From Elysia chlorotica (Eukaryota; Mollusca; Gastropoda; Plakobranchidae), in assembly GCA_003991915.1 (NCBI GenBank), contig RQTK01000029.1:558254-622253 (forward strand): 64,000 nt of DNA. The letters run 5' to 3'. The position numbers and the translations under genes are program-made. The first letter of the stretch is position 1. The number at the start of each line of letters is the position of its first letter. Below, one piece after another: positions 1-48,573 of the stretch. The notes beneath the pieces are model-generated. The model searched no databases. It was not told the DNA's origin and saw nothing but the letters and a program-made list of their open reading frames with translations.

Positions 1-88
<88 letters not shown>
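1..88. repeat. (AGT)n microsatellite
   Basis: About 29 units, cut by the window edge. The rest of 1-1139 is AT-rich with no feature seen. Confidence 0.95.
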
Positions 89-1139
89 AAAGAAGAAGTT
101 TTCAGACGTTTAGTTACATAAGAGACCTGACTAATTTGAGTTAGATGCGTTAGTCTCGACATTTTGGAATGCCATACATGCGTTCAGAGCAATAGACAGG
201 ATTTTTCATCTGTGGCATCTTTAATTGCACACTTTTTAGTTAAAAATTGATCCTACAGTTGGTAGAATAGGAAAAAAATTATTTGAATAGTTCACGATAG
301 AATAATCCATATCGCCATATTCACCTCAGGCAGTTACCGTTATAATACATTACTACCTTTAAATTGTACCTAAATTATCTTGGGAATGATTGAAAAAAAA
401 TACTTGTTTTTTTTCCTTGAAGGTTTCTATTACGGTCTATTTTCAGCCTCCCCCCTCCCACCTCCCTCCCCCGAAAAAAAAACCTTAAAGAAAACAAAAG
501 TCATAGCCCCTAAAAATTAAAAGGAAATTGGCAAAATAAAACGAAATCAATACAATTGTAATTATACACGATTTTTTATTGGCAACAAATAAGAAAAAGT
601 ACGTGGAGAAATTCTACACAATTCATGTCGTTATATTATGCAGATATACTATCTTTACACCGAATTAAATTTTTAAAAATACAAAAGAAGTATAAAATTG
701 AAAAACAGAAACACAATCATGCTAAGTACCAATATGATTTCACAATTATCACAGTAACAAAGATACAACATGAAACAATATACACTTTTTTCATGTTACA
801 ACCTAATAACATTTTCAGTTGTTTCTTCATATCAAATTCCTTTGAAATGAAACATAATTTCCATGAACCAATTGAATAAAGTAAGTGAAACGGTTGGTCT
901 AATAATGCATGTCGGAAAAATACACTACAATGTTGGAAAATATGCAGTAAAAGAACCTTTCTTGTAAACAGAAACATCATTGAGGATGTCAATAACAAAA
1001 ATATGAATTTTTGGGTAAAACCATTACACACACTGGTGACAAAGTATATGAAACTATCAAAAACGAATTGGACTGAAATTCAATGCTTTTTAAAAGTTGA
1101 GGCATCTCTGATGTATTAAAATAGCGAAAAGACTTATAG

Positions 1140-1575
1140 TAACGACATTCTTCCCTGTGATTACATATGCTGAAGAAACATGGGTCCTTTCTAAAGCTCT
1201 ACTAAAATCTACAGCTTTCGCCAAGAGAAAAATAGAAAGATGATTGGTGTATCCCTGCTTGACCACAAAGCCAATCCATGGATTAGAGATTACTGATTAG
1301 ACACAATCTCGGACACTAGATTTATAGAAAGAATTTCCAAGAATTAAAGCATATGTAGGCTAGCCATGTAGTGAGAATTTCAGACAAAACTTTCATGCCA
1401 AGAGTAACAATTCAGCAAACCGGATTATTCCATAAAAAAATTTGAAGACCAGACCCGGGATGAAGAGATTATTTAAGTCGCACATCAATTTGGAATGCAG
1501 TGGACATAAAGGCAGAGGATTATGGTTACTGGTATGTGGTTCGAAATGGTTCTCCATATAGTAAATCAAGCCTAG
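1140..1575 (+). mobile_element. LINE fragment, C-terminal part of the reverse transcriptase ORF
   Basis: Plus-strand frames read VITYAEETWVLSKALLKS and ERMIGVSLLDHKANPWIRD, the region after the polymerase domain in non-LTR elements of animals, followed by weaker matches to the RIAKxxxxxAGHV and GRPxxRW motifs. It is 5'-truncated, with several stops and frame changes. Confidence 0.6.
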
Positions 1576-2000
1576 TAGATATAGACATTGAATCAAGCAA
1601 AAGGTAGGCAATCCACTTAAAACAATCGAATTTAATAAACTTCGAACTTGAAAAACAACACCAAACAGACTACAAAACGCAAGCAACCCAACTACATTTG
1701 CTAAAGAGAAAAAATCTGATTATGTTTATCGGAAATTAAAATAATGTAACTAAGAACATAATATTCACATTGTCAAGAACAGTAACAAAATGATAACAAT
1801 GATAATGTGTACATCGTGTAAAGTATCTGGACAGCTCTCATTTAACGTAGAAAATCTGCTCTTTGTAAAATCTTTTTCGTTTAAAAAAAGTATATATCTG
1901 GTACTAGAATTAGAAGAGATTCAGTTGAAATTTCTTAACATCTTAAATACCCACAAAAATCCAAATACCCAATTGTGCCTAACTTACCCTGGTTGCTTCA

Positions 2001-2002
<2 letters not shown>

Positions 2003-2069
<67 letters not shown>

Positions 2070-2070
2070 C
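2003..2070. repeat. (ATT)n microsatellite
   Basis: About 22 uninterrupted units. A second, interrupted (ATT)n tract lies at 3354-3422. Confidence 0.95.
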
Positions 2071-2136
2071 GAGTCCTAGTAACCACTGCTCCCCACCAGC
2101 AGTTGACTCACCGGGATAGAGGCAGTCATATGGGCT

Positions 2137-2400
2137 TTCTCTACAGTGAGGGGGGCATCTGGGGTAAATATTATATATAGGGTATGAGTGGCTGGGATAA
2201 CTACTAATTCACTATCCTAATATCTCTACGTTTATGAATGTCTATGCCTCTCTTTCTCTCTGTCTGTCTGTCTGTCTACAATAAGCGGGACATCTGAGTA
2301 AAATATAGAGTCAGTAAATGTGAGGAGCTGGAATAACTGCAAAATTCACTTTTCCATTATCTCTATGTCAGTCTCTGTCTATGTCTCTCTTTCTCTCCGT
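2137..2400. repeat. Two diverged 130-140-bp tandem units
   Basis: 2137-2265 and 2280-2400 share GGCATCTG/GACATCTG, GCTGG.ATAACT, ATTCACT and TCTATGCCTCTCTTTCTCTC-like stretches in the same order. Confidence 0.6.
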
Positions 2401-2404
2401 TTGT

Positions 2405-2600
2405 ATTTCTAGGTATGGTCTCCTCACTGGGAAAAAACGTTTTATCTCCTAAGCTACCCCCACCCCAACCCCAACCAATCCAAACACACACACACACGCA
2501 CAAACACATTTGAGTCTGGCGCTTACTGGTTGGTAAAAACGTCTTGTCTAGTATCCTCTTTGGCAAAAAGACAAAAGTTCTACCCGAGCATCCCATATAA
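2405..2600 (-). pseudogene. Two decayed copies of the exon 33 donor region
   Basis: On the minus strand, about 2575-2500 repeats the end of exon 33 and its donor (GAGGATACTAGAC, then ACCAACCAGTAAG, then ATGTGTTTGTG) with clear similarity to 2880-2815. A weaker third match (GGAGATAAAACG, TTTTCCCAGTGAG) lies near 2445-2415. They lack the VGEPP part and are not expected to code. Confidence 0.55.
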
Positions 2601-2835
2601 TTTCAGATAGCCTTGGTTCCACCCATTAACCTCCCCCAAACAAAAAAAAGAACAAAAAAAAACAAAACAAAAAAAACAACAAAACAAAACAAAAACAAAC
2701 AAACAAACAAACCATAAAACACAAAAAATCAACAAAAAAACCAACAACAAACAAAAAACAAAACAAAAACAAAGAAACACACACACACGCACAAAACATA
2801 CACACTCACAAACACAAACACATTTTGACACTTAC

Positions 2836-39275
<36,440 letters not shown>

Positions 39276-39298
<23 letters not shown>

Positions 39299-39385
39299 TT
39301 TCTCTATTGAAAAGCCGACTTTCAAGTAGATTCAAAAGCAAAGCCTGTGTTGTTTCTTTCAACGAAAGGCTTGTCACAAAGGGGC
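39276..39385 (-). CDS. Exon 1 with start codon (coding 39298-39276)
   Basis: The exon has an acceptor (T-rich tract then TAG at 39388-39386) and a GTAAGG donor at 39275. The ATG at 39298 encodes MPKAMFT and then AG of a split Arg codon, which joins in phase to exon 2. The acceptor on its 5' side means that at least one further noncoding exon lies upstream. An in-frame second ATG four codons later could also serve. Support is the exact phase fit and both splice sites; the peptide is too short to recognise by itself. Confidence 0.7.
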
Positions 39386-40447
39386 CTAAAAAAACAACAA
39401 CAATTATTGAACACAAGCATGCACTCCAATTATTTTTATGTTTTTATCGCATACTATTCTATCCACATCTAAATCTTGATACTAATTTAACACGAAAGTA
39501 AGTTCAAACATAAATAGAAGCCGAAATGTGGAACACACTCTTTGAGATCTACCGGTAAAGTGCATCAGTTGACCTACTAAATTTTGTAAAGAGCAACTGA
39601 ACTTAGATTCTAGTCGACTGTGATAATGCAAATTTAGTCGTCCTGGGCGTCGGTGGAAAATAACAATGCTGTACTCGTAACATTAACAGTTTTCAAACAG
39701 GTCTAGGTACCGGTAGTCACTGAACGGGGGCGACACTGAATTCTTTACAGACATATAAACTAATCTTAGTTATCTGTCGGATGCGTCTTTTGTTATTTAG
39801 CATCCAGATTATACTTGCTGTATCCATTGTTTACACACACACAAAAGAACCCTATTCTTATGTAGTTAAACTTTGTTGTCCTAACTATAAATGTAAATTA
39901 CAAAAAAAAAATTATTTAACAATATTATTAATCACAGTAGGGGGGGGGGTTGTCGTATGATAAACTATAGTCAATTTTAAAAGCGCTAAGCTACTTTAGG
40001 TAAAAGCTGCTGACCGGCAGATCTTCCCAGAAGATTCGACTTGCTTAACTTCGATTTGGCCAGTGTTGTTAGGCCTATATGTACTGCCCTTCAACCACTG
40101 AATGCGGGCCTAGGTCTAGGCCTATGTCCACAACCATGACAGTGCAGTCTCCACATTAGGCCTCTCCAGGTACCACTAGACACCTTGTGATATACGGCGC
40201 CCAAAGCAAAACGAAGACGATGCTTACGTAGTGGAATCAGCATCGAGGCCCAATCCATCTCTATCATGCGCTAACGTTGTCCAATAACCGGCCAGACAAG
40301 ACCCTAATCAAAAGACTTGACTACGTCAACCGTGATAGTCGCGTGGATCGCAAGCCTCTCAAGGTTCACCACGACCTACCCATGACCCACAGATGTAAAC
40401 AAACCCTCGCACTTTAGCGTTACAGTTTGTTACGTATTATCACAGTG

Positions 40448-40665
40448 CTAACTGGCTTTAGTGGTCAAACGTTGGCCCACTAAATGAAAAGTCCCTGGTT
40501 CGACACCCACGCTCTGTCAAAGTTATTATTTCTCCAATTTCGCCATCTACCGGTTGGGTCGATATCAGTGTAATGTGACCGCTTGTGATTGGAGTCATGG
40601 TTTCCCCATAGCACCTACAATTTTCAGGCGTCTTAGTGCTAACGTTGGGCGCTACTCAACAAAAC
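40448..40665 (+). repeat. tRNA-derived SINE
   Basis: Upstream of exon 1. The head (CTGGCTTTAGTGGTCAAACG, CTGGTTCGACACCC), the body, and a short tail ending in GTTGGGCGCTACTCAAC are visible. Confidence 0.7.
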
Positions 40666-41169
40666 AAACAAACAAGTCACTGTGAATGCAGAATGCATCT
40701 CTAATGAAACAATGCAATTTTGACATTATTATAATGATCGATATGCTTTTTTAGTTGGATAAATCTCGTGGTAGTTTAAACATGAAATGCGCGCCGATTT
40801 GTTTTTTTAATTAGCTTAAAGAATTAAAAGATGGTGGATTTGATGAACGCGTATTACCCTCACAGGACTAAATCATTCCTTTTGTTTTAGATCTCAGATT
40901 TATTTTAAAAAAATATAGATATGTCATGCTACAAATTCGGTGGCTTTGTAATTAACACGTATATACTCGTACATTTATTTGGCACAGTTTGATTAATGTC
41001 ATAATAATGACTATTAAGAGATCGAATAATGTTATGTCGATCAAACAGTTGCTTGTTCTTTGTATTTGTATTTGTTTTTGTTTTTCTGTTGTTGTTTTTT
41101 AGTGATTTTTTTAAAACCACAAGCCTGTTCAAACTGTGCTTAAACACATTAGATCAGTATGTTATAGAC

Positions 41170-41679
41170 GACTTTAACTCACATGACTTATGTCAATGCA
41201 CAAAAAAATCTGCCTATTCTGTTCTCATTTAAACCTGCCTTATTCTATAGAGTCAGAAGACCTGGAGTAATTGAGACGTTTAGGAAGATGCGATGTTTAC
41301 AATATCACGTTCCTCAACAGGGGCTGCTATACAGGCGGACTTTTCAGATAAAGCAGACGAGAGTTCTCAGTACATGTAGCTCTACATCAGGCCCTTTTGT
41401 TCTGCTACTAGATTCAACCTTTTCGTTTTCCCTCCTGAATATTGTCATTTTTACACTTAGAATAACAATCCACGTGTTTTATCCGCCAGATAAACTTCAA
41501 GATGAAATTAAAAACAAAATGTGCCTTTTATAATTTTAGCCAGCTTATCAGCTTAAAATAACAATAAGAGGTTTGTACTACAAACACAGGACTATAATAT
41601 TAATAATAACTCTTTTGTTCAATGATCTGATACGTACAAAAATGAGATGCCATTAATATCTCGATGGCGCTATTTAAAA

Positions 41680-41771
<92 letters not shown>

Positions 41772-41826
41772 CAAAAAGAGAGAGAGACAGACAGACAGAT
41801 AGAGAGACAGAAGAGAGAAGAGAAAG

Positions 41827-41885
<59 letters not shown>

Positions 41886-42450
41886 TTGCCGCTTATGACT
41901 TATCTTAATGCAAGAAAAAAATTCTCTACCGTTCCTAACTAAACTTGGCTTTATTCGTCGGGCTATTTGGATTCAGAGGGCTGGAGTCCTTACGAGATTC
42001 AGGCGATGTTTACATTGCCACGCTCCTTCACATCGCCCTGTGACACATTATAGGCTTAGCGAGCCACGCCTCGATAATGAATGACGTAACCACACCCTTC
42101 GGCATAGCATTTTATTGGCTGCTCAAGTCTAGAATAGAGTTATGATTGGACGAATGTGAAGATATCCGTACCTATTGTCTTCGTTTACACCATAGGCAAT
42201 GTTATCGCAATACCTTTTTCGGGATTGAATAGGGGAGGCTTCTACAGTACCCTATTATAAGTCTCTTAGAACATATTCTAGTTGCAGCTAACATACTATT
42301 CCACTGTGATCAACCTGTTCGTATGAACAGGAAACCCAGCTTGTTCTACATAAGGCTTTAAGAACATGTTCTAGTTTCTAGATTCAACATTTTCTTTTAC
42401 TTTTATTCTTGTCACGGTTTTTTTCCTCTTCTCTCTAGACTATTGAACGC
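41170..42450. repeat. Diverged direct duplication, about 300-bp units
   Basis: 41190-41450 and 41900-42420 share ordered stretches (AATGCAC/AATGCAAG, GATGTTTACA, CTAGATTCAACCTTTTC/CTAGATTCAACATTTTC). (GA)n lies between them and the second copy is interrupted. No coding sense was seen. Confidence 0.55.
41690..41881. repeat. (GA)n microsatellite
   Basis: Two pure tracts are separated by an imperfect AGACAG part. Similar tracts lie at 42695-42749 and, as (TC)n, at 43143-43179. Confidence 0.93.
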
Positions 42451-42521
42451 TGAACTACAAACTAAACCATATTATTATTAACAATCAAGGAATTATTCCT
42501 TAAGGTGTGTTTTTTTCTCCT

Positions 42522-42639
42522 CTGAATGTCTAGACCTTCCCTTCTAGCCAACCTGTGACGCAGCAGTTTTACTGAGGAATCTGAATGTCTAGACCTTCCC
42601 TTCTAGCCAACCTGTGACGCAGCAGTTTTACTGAGGAAT
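42522..42639. repeat. Perfect 59-bp tandem duplication
   Basis: CTGAATGTCTAGACCTTCCC to TACTGAGGAAT occurs twice, head to tail and without a difference, so it is very recent or an assembly duplication. Confidence 0.95.
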
Positions 42640-42695
42640 CGTTGGGAGGTGATGTGCTAGTACTAGTTTATAGATTAGTTAATTGCAGAAACGAA

Positions 42696-42751
<56 letters not shown>

Positions 42752-42757
42752 AGAGTT

Positions 42758-42922
42758 GATGTTGTTGAGTTGGTTTAACGTCCAACATCAGCATTACATA
42801 GGTTATAGACTGAGGTCAGACCATTTGACGTGCTGCCACACACAAAACTGACCCTACCCAACATGTAGAGGTCGAAATCGTCAGGACTTCCAACGTCGGA
42901 AGTTGATGTTCTACCCCTAAGT
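42758..42922 (-). repeat. tRNA-derived SINE, internally deleted
   Basis: The tail TTGAGTTGGTTTAACGTCC is clear and the head remnant reads GATGTTCTACCCC; most of the body is missing. Confidence 0.65.
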
Positions 42923-43140
42923 TTCACTCTTTGCTTACGATGCATCTCATAATGTTGAGAGGAGTCAGAACAAGGTATAAGCTTACGTAATGAAGAGATA
43001 GATGGTGCTAATATCTGTTTCTATGACAAACAAAAATAATATATTTAACCCTGTAAAACGTTCAGTTCTAATTGCCTATGTCAAACAGTTTGTATAATAA
43101 TTATTATAATAAATTATTATTATTATTTCCTCTATCTTTT

Positions 43141-43180
<40 letters not shown>

Positions 43181-43405
43181 GTGAACTCCATTAGTATCCC
43201 CGTCAAGCAGGGATACCCATAGTAAAAACGACAAAAACATTGTTATTGAACGACTGATGAACTGGTTCTACTTTTATATATATATATAACTTTGCTTCCA
43301 CCCAAGGGAATGTTAGAAAAAAAAAACATGGTTGACATAATATTTTTTGTGTCTTGAACGAGTCAGAAATCGGCTCGTTTTCTCGGTTACTAGGGTGGTT
43401 TGAAT

Positions 43406-43603
43406 AAAACAGATATAGTTTATGGAGAGGTTTCAATGGTTGAATAGTCTACAAAAGTGATACAGCTATGACCAAGCACTTTGAACGAGTTGTAGAACCT
43501 GTTAAAACAGATCTAGTTTATGGAGAGATTTCAGTGGTTGAATAGTCTACTAAAGCGATACAGCTATGACCAAGCACTTTGAACGAGTTGTAGAACCTGT
43601 TAC
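43406..43603. repeat. 98-bp tandem duplication
   Basis: Two copies begin AAAACAGAT(A/C)TAGTTTATGG and end TTGTAGAACCTGTT, with about five differences. Confidence 0.93.
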
Positions 43604-44224
43604 ACTTTCTGCTCTCTTGGCAAGAAATATTGAAGGTTAGATTGGTGCAGATGTTTACACACGCTGTGGTAATAATATTGAACGCTTCAAGCTTGCTTCG
43701 TTCTTGTAAGACCCTTCTTAGTTTAATCAATGTGTGTTGAATTTTTTACTACATCATGACCGTAAGTACAACGTCGCGGTAGTTTACGAGGCGTCGTAAG
43801 TCTTCTTTTTCGAATCGTGAGCTTACCAAAACGTAAAAACTGCCATTGGAAGCCGGGTGCTAAGTCTAGGTGCAATGTACAAAAAAAAAGTTGGGATGGA
43901 AACACATAATTAAAGTTATTAATAAAAACAAATGATTGCACTTGTAAAGCTGGAGCATGTAAATTATGAAACCAATGCGACGGATATTATTATTTTTGTT
44001 ATGACTTATAATTTATCATGTTTTAATTACATTGGCCTCAGATAGCTCAGTTGATAGTGTTTTGAGTTGCCAAGCAGGGTATGCGAAATTCAAATATTCT
44101 CAACCTCCCCCCCGCTTACTACTCCGGCCCTGAAAAATCCATATAGCGTACGAGTTACTTGCTTGCCGTTATTTGAGTCTTCGCCATATTTCGCAATTGC
44201 TCAAATCGCAGTATACTAGCTGAC

Positions 44225-44229
<5 letters not shown>

Positions 44230-44276
<47 letters not shown>

Positions 44277-44325
44277 ATAACAACAACAACAACAACAACA
44301 ACAATAATAATAATAATAATAATAA

Positions 44326-44356
<31 letters not shown>

Positions 44357-44400
44357 AAGAACAAGAAGAAGGAGAAGAAGAAAAGGAGGAGGAAAAAGAG
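44230..44400. repeat. Compound (GA)n(AAC)n(AAT)n(AAG)n
   Basis: Four simple repeats follow each other without spacer, suggesting stepwise change of one tract. Confidence 0.93.
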
Positions 44401-45654
44401 GAAAAATAAAAATAAAAACAAAGTTTGTACGCATGTAACAATTATAATACATGTATGAGTGCAAATTTAATTTTTGTTAGCAAGAATGACAATTGACATG
44501 CATATATTTATATAGTATTTAATGAGAAACGAGAGGAAACAGCTTTGGTGAAAAATTTAAATTTTTATATCGTATGTGAAAAGAACCTTTGCCAATCAGC
44601 AGATTTATATTTAATAAAGAAAGACACATAATTATTTTGTAAAAGTAGATCACTGTACAGTAATAGATATACAAACTTTATCTCTTACAAAGCTCATATT
44701 TAGATAGATGAACATCATAATTATAAACTCTCTATATGTTAACAAAAACTTGAGGGTACGGGTGGTACAATGTTCAGGCATGTGGCTAATACTTATAATG
44801 GGATGGTTGCAGGTCTGGTCCCTGATGAGACTGCTGTTTTTGTTTTACCAATTTCTTTCTTTGTATTTTCTTTCTCACTGTTTGGTCTGTGTCAGTAAAA
44901 TGTGCTCGGTCAAGTCCCAGGCATCCCACTCTGGGGTCATGTCATTTAAAACTACTAGCAATACTAATAGACACTTATAGGCCATTCTTTCATAACAAAT
45001 AATGTGTTGCAGTCTATGGTACATTATTCTGAAGTAATTTTACGTGGAAAACTATAGAAACACTCTCTTACAGTCTTAGGGAATACAAAAACAAGGCATC
45101 CATGTGTGATTCGATTAGTATGCCATTATACATAATGATAGCAATTATAATCAAAATAATGCACTGTTAAATATAGAGCCATCTCTAAGAAATATCAGCT
45201 CAATTTTCTTTTACACATAAAATTTGTTTCCAAAAGAACAAAATATAGAAAAAAAAATTAAATACTAACACAACAAAGCAAATAATATCAATGTAATAAA
45301 AGTAGTTATTGCTAGTGACATCTGTTTGAGTACTTTGACCCATTAAAAAAAAAAGTAACATTAGCTACGGGAAATTGAACAAAAAATGCTTTCTCGGTAT
45401 TTTCATAACATACACTTAGCTCAATAAAGGAATACACATAGGAGTTGTACAATTTGTTGCAAAAGCTGAGATAATATAATATTAGGCATTTAATGAAAGC
45501 TCTTTGGACAATGACAATGTACACTGAATAATCTTTAAGAACATAAAAAAAAACAAAAAACATCTGAGGTTTCATGCAAGTTCTGAGCATACTCAAGTTA
45601 CACGATAAAATCATATAATGTACATTTTGAGTGTGGATTGATAGGCCCTCAATG

Positions 45655-45895
45655 GAATGTTCAACGTCAGCAACTAAGCAAAAAACTATATTGCAGGCAA
45701 TCCCAATACTGTACCAAGCCAACAAATTTATGACCTGAACACAGGGACAGAATTGGGATACCAAAAATTTTGTCTCAGCTGGTCACATCACACTGACATC
45801 AAAACCAAAAAGTAGAGACAAGGAGGAGGACTGCTTGAGGATCGAACCGGAGATCTTCAGGATATTACTCTAATTAGATAGTTCTACTGCTGCTA
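45655..45895 (-). repeat. tRNA-derived SINE, old copy
   Basis: It has diverged body and head segments (GTCTCAGCTGGTCACATCAC, GGATCGAACCGGAGATC). Confidence 0.55.
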
Positions 45896-46318
45896 GCATC
45901 CAGAAGTTTCATCTCCTATACAATTCGTGTAAAATAAATAAATAAAGATATGATATGACAATTGGACATTTCAAGGAAGAATTTGCTGATAACCAGAGCA
46001 TGCCAAGCAGAAAGATTTGGATATTTCATGTGGAGTTGTTTATGATCTTTTATTGCTTTTATACCTGTCATTGAAAACACACACACAAATTTAAAAAAAA
46101 AACAACTAAAGAAGAACTATTCATGCGCTTGAACATTTGCATAAATGTAAATTTACTCCTGTTCATAACAGTTAACTTCTTTATAATAGCCTACAATTTA
46201 TTATCAGCGTGAACATGTTTACAACATGCAACATTCGATGCTTATCTTAAATAGAGAGAAAACACCTTTTGATACGAAAGTCTCCTTTATTATTTCTAAA
46301 ACATCATAATTATAGAGA

Positions 46319-46319
46319 T

Positions 46320-46377
<58 letters not shown>
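46319..46377. repeat. (GA)n microsatellite
   Basis: About 28 units, with GATAGA at the left edge. Confidence 0.93.
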
Positions 46378-46380
<3 letters not shown>

Positions 46381-47299
46381 CCTATAGATAATTTTGTTTA
46401 CAGTGGACACTGCACAAGTCAGCTTTCAGGGGACATAATTGAAAGTATCTGCTACATGCATAGCTTTGAGGTATGGGCATTTATTTGACTAATATGAATT
46501 AATTAAAGGAATTCCCTAAAAAAAAAAAGTTCAAGCTAAGTGCAAATTAACTTAAAAGGCATCCACTAATGCAAAATACACTCAAACACTGCACTTCTGT
46601 TTTCAAATTTTCTTTGCACATTTTTAAACAATCAGAATCATAATGGTCTACAACAACAAAAAAACTCACAAATATTATGAGTCACAATGAAAAACAGAAC
46701 TTGGCACACACATAAACACATTGCAAATTTTATTTAAATCTAGTACAGTAAATGAGCTGTGTACCAGCAACATTCAAACTCATCTGCCTCTCTTACAGAC
46801 ATTGTGTATTCTTACCAAACTCTTTTGCAGATTTTAGCTTATTTCATAGCTTTCTTTCTTATAAATTTCCCAGATTATAAAATACTATCATTATTATAAT
46901 TCCTATGACACAATAAGTTGGCTTTCAATGAGAATTAGTTACCAAGTATATTCAGGTCCATTTAATACAGTTTGCAAACTGGGAAGATCTGTGTATTTTC
47001 CTATGGCTCGGTAAATACTTCATACAAGCTCTGTGATGTCAATAACTCCAGGTTTTATTACATGTGTTTTATAATCTAAAACAAAAAGAAAAAAAAAACT
47101 TGCCTTAAAGGCACCCACTTTATGGGTCAAATTTTGCCCAAACTGATAAGAACCAGGATTTTCTCCCTGGCATTATAAATTCACAAAGTATAATAACAAA
47201 TTTACATGATGCTTCTTGCTTCTCTTATTACATGACTGAATGTGTATAACTCTTGATGACTACCAGACAAACTGGATTATAATGGTTCAGCCCCATGTA

Positions 47300-47495
47300 G
47301 TTTGGTTGGTTGATTTCTCAACGTTCAGCATCAGCAAGTAGGCTATACTGTGGACACATCCCATAACTAACATCTGGCAGTTTTAAGTGTTGCCATTCTG
47401 CCACCCACACAGAGACAGGGCAGGGGATGTCAGGACATTCTAAGTTCTATCTCAGTCAAGCAGAGGACAAGATCCAACCAGCAGGGTCAATATTA
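47300..47495 (-). repeat. tRNA-derived SINE, diverged
   Basis: The tail and body are visible in reverse (CAACGTTCAGCATCAGC, CACAGAGACAGGGCAGGGG); the head is absent. Confidence 0.6.
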
Positions 47496-47525
47496 AAAAA
47501 AAATGTTTCCCTTCTCGGGATATAT

Positions 47526-47587
47526 TAATAATAACAATAATAATAATAATAATAATAATAATAATTATAATATAATAATAATAATAA

Positions 47588-47652
<65 letters not shown>
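47526..47652. repeat. (AAT)n microsatellite
   Basis: About 40 units with a short AT-rich interruption near 47560-47590. Confidence 0.93.
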
Positions 47653-47655
<3 letters not shown>

Positions 47656-48171
47656 CTATATTTTTCTATATGGCTCTACCCCAAAAATGCTTAGGCCCAG
47701 AGCATCCTACAAAAGAAATACATTTGAACTTTAATGACAATGCAAAATTCACTTTTCTACCAAGAAAAAACTGCTACATAATTATATGTATGTTTTGAAA
47801 TGATAAGTCTTTAAATATTCCTGTATTTTCATTTATTATTTTTACAGCCAATGTAAATTCTATTGCTATTAAATTATTTTTTTATAAACTAATGAGGAAT
47901 GTAAGTTACATCAACAATATTTGTCAAGCACAAAGCCAGTAATACACATGTACATGTACTTTGTTTAAAAAAATATACATATTAATTTTTATTTTGTATT
48001 TCTTTCTTATGATAGAGATATTTTATAACACAAATTCAGCCGAGCAAAGTACATGTGATTTTCTAAGTCATGATTTAACATTTCCACTGATATCTGCTAA
48101 GATAAACCTCTTCGGGACAGCCTAAAAGTTTTGTTGTTTTTTTATTTCATGTTTTACTGTTTATATTGAAG

Positions 48172-48420
48172 TTGTTGTTGAGTTGGTTTAACGTCCAACA
48201 TCAGCACTATAAGGCTATATTGTGGACGGACCCCAAGACTGACGTCTGACGATTTTATATGCTATCACACACGAGACAGGGCGGGGATACCATGACTCCT
48301 CTCTCAGCCGGTCACATTAAACCAACACCGACCCAACCAGTAGGAAGCGCAATTGCCAGGGCTCGAACCCGGACCTTATGCGTCGGAAGCCGATGTTCTA
48401 TCCCAGGGCCACAGCGCCCC
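48172..48420 (-). repeat. tRNA-derived SINE, well preserved
   Basis: It lies just downstream of the zinc-finger stop. The whole element is readable, from TTGAGTTGGTTTAACGTCC to the head GGAAGCCGATGTTCTATCC. It is very close to the copy at 57172. Confidence 0.8.
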
Positions 48421-48573
48421 TCTTTATATTAAAGAATAACTGTAAAATTAAAATAAAACAAAAAGTATCAGTGCCTCAGAAAAAGATATTATAAAGATAT
48501 GGTTTATCTTAAGCCAAATCCACTGTAGTATATATATACAATCTATAGAGAAGATTAAAATTTCCCCAGCAAC

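Larger units (their letters stand above)
39386..48573. other. Intergenic region between the two genes
   Basis: It holds SINEs, microsatellites and tandem duplications listed separately. The promoter and any noncoding first exon of the left gene, and the 3' UTR of the right gene, must fall here, but no clear promoter or polyadenylation site could be fixed by eye. The longest reading frame (45764-45312, minus) overlaps a SINE and is not supported. Confidence 0.6.

Noticed and set aside
2580-2831. Cys/Phe/Val-rich reading frame
   Set aside because: It comes from an A-rich, AAAC-repeat intron stretch and has no coding character.
42522-43603. CRISPR-like short repeats
   Set aside because: These are head-to-tail duplications without spacers, in an animal genome.
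45312-45764. 150-residue minus-strand frame
   Set aside because: It overlaps an old SINE copy and has low-complexity hydrophobic residues with no motif.
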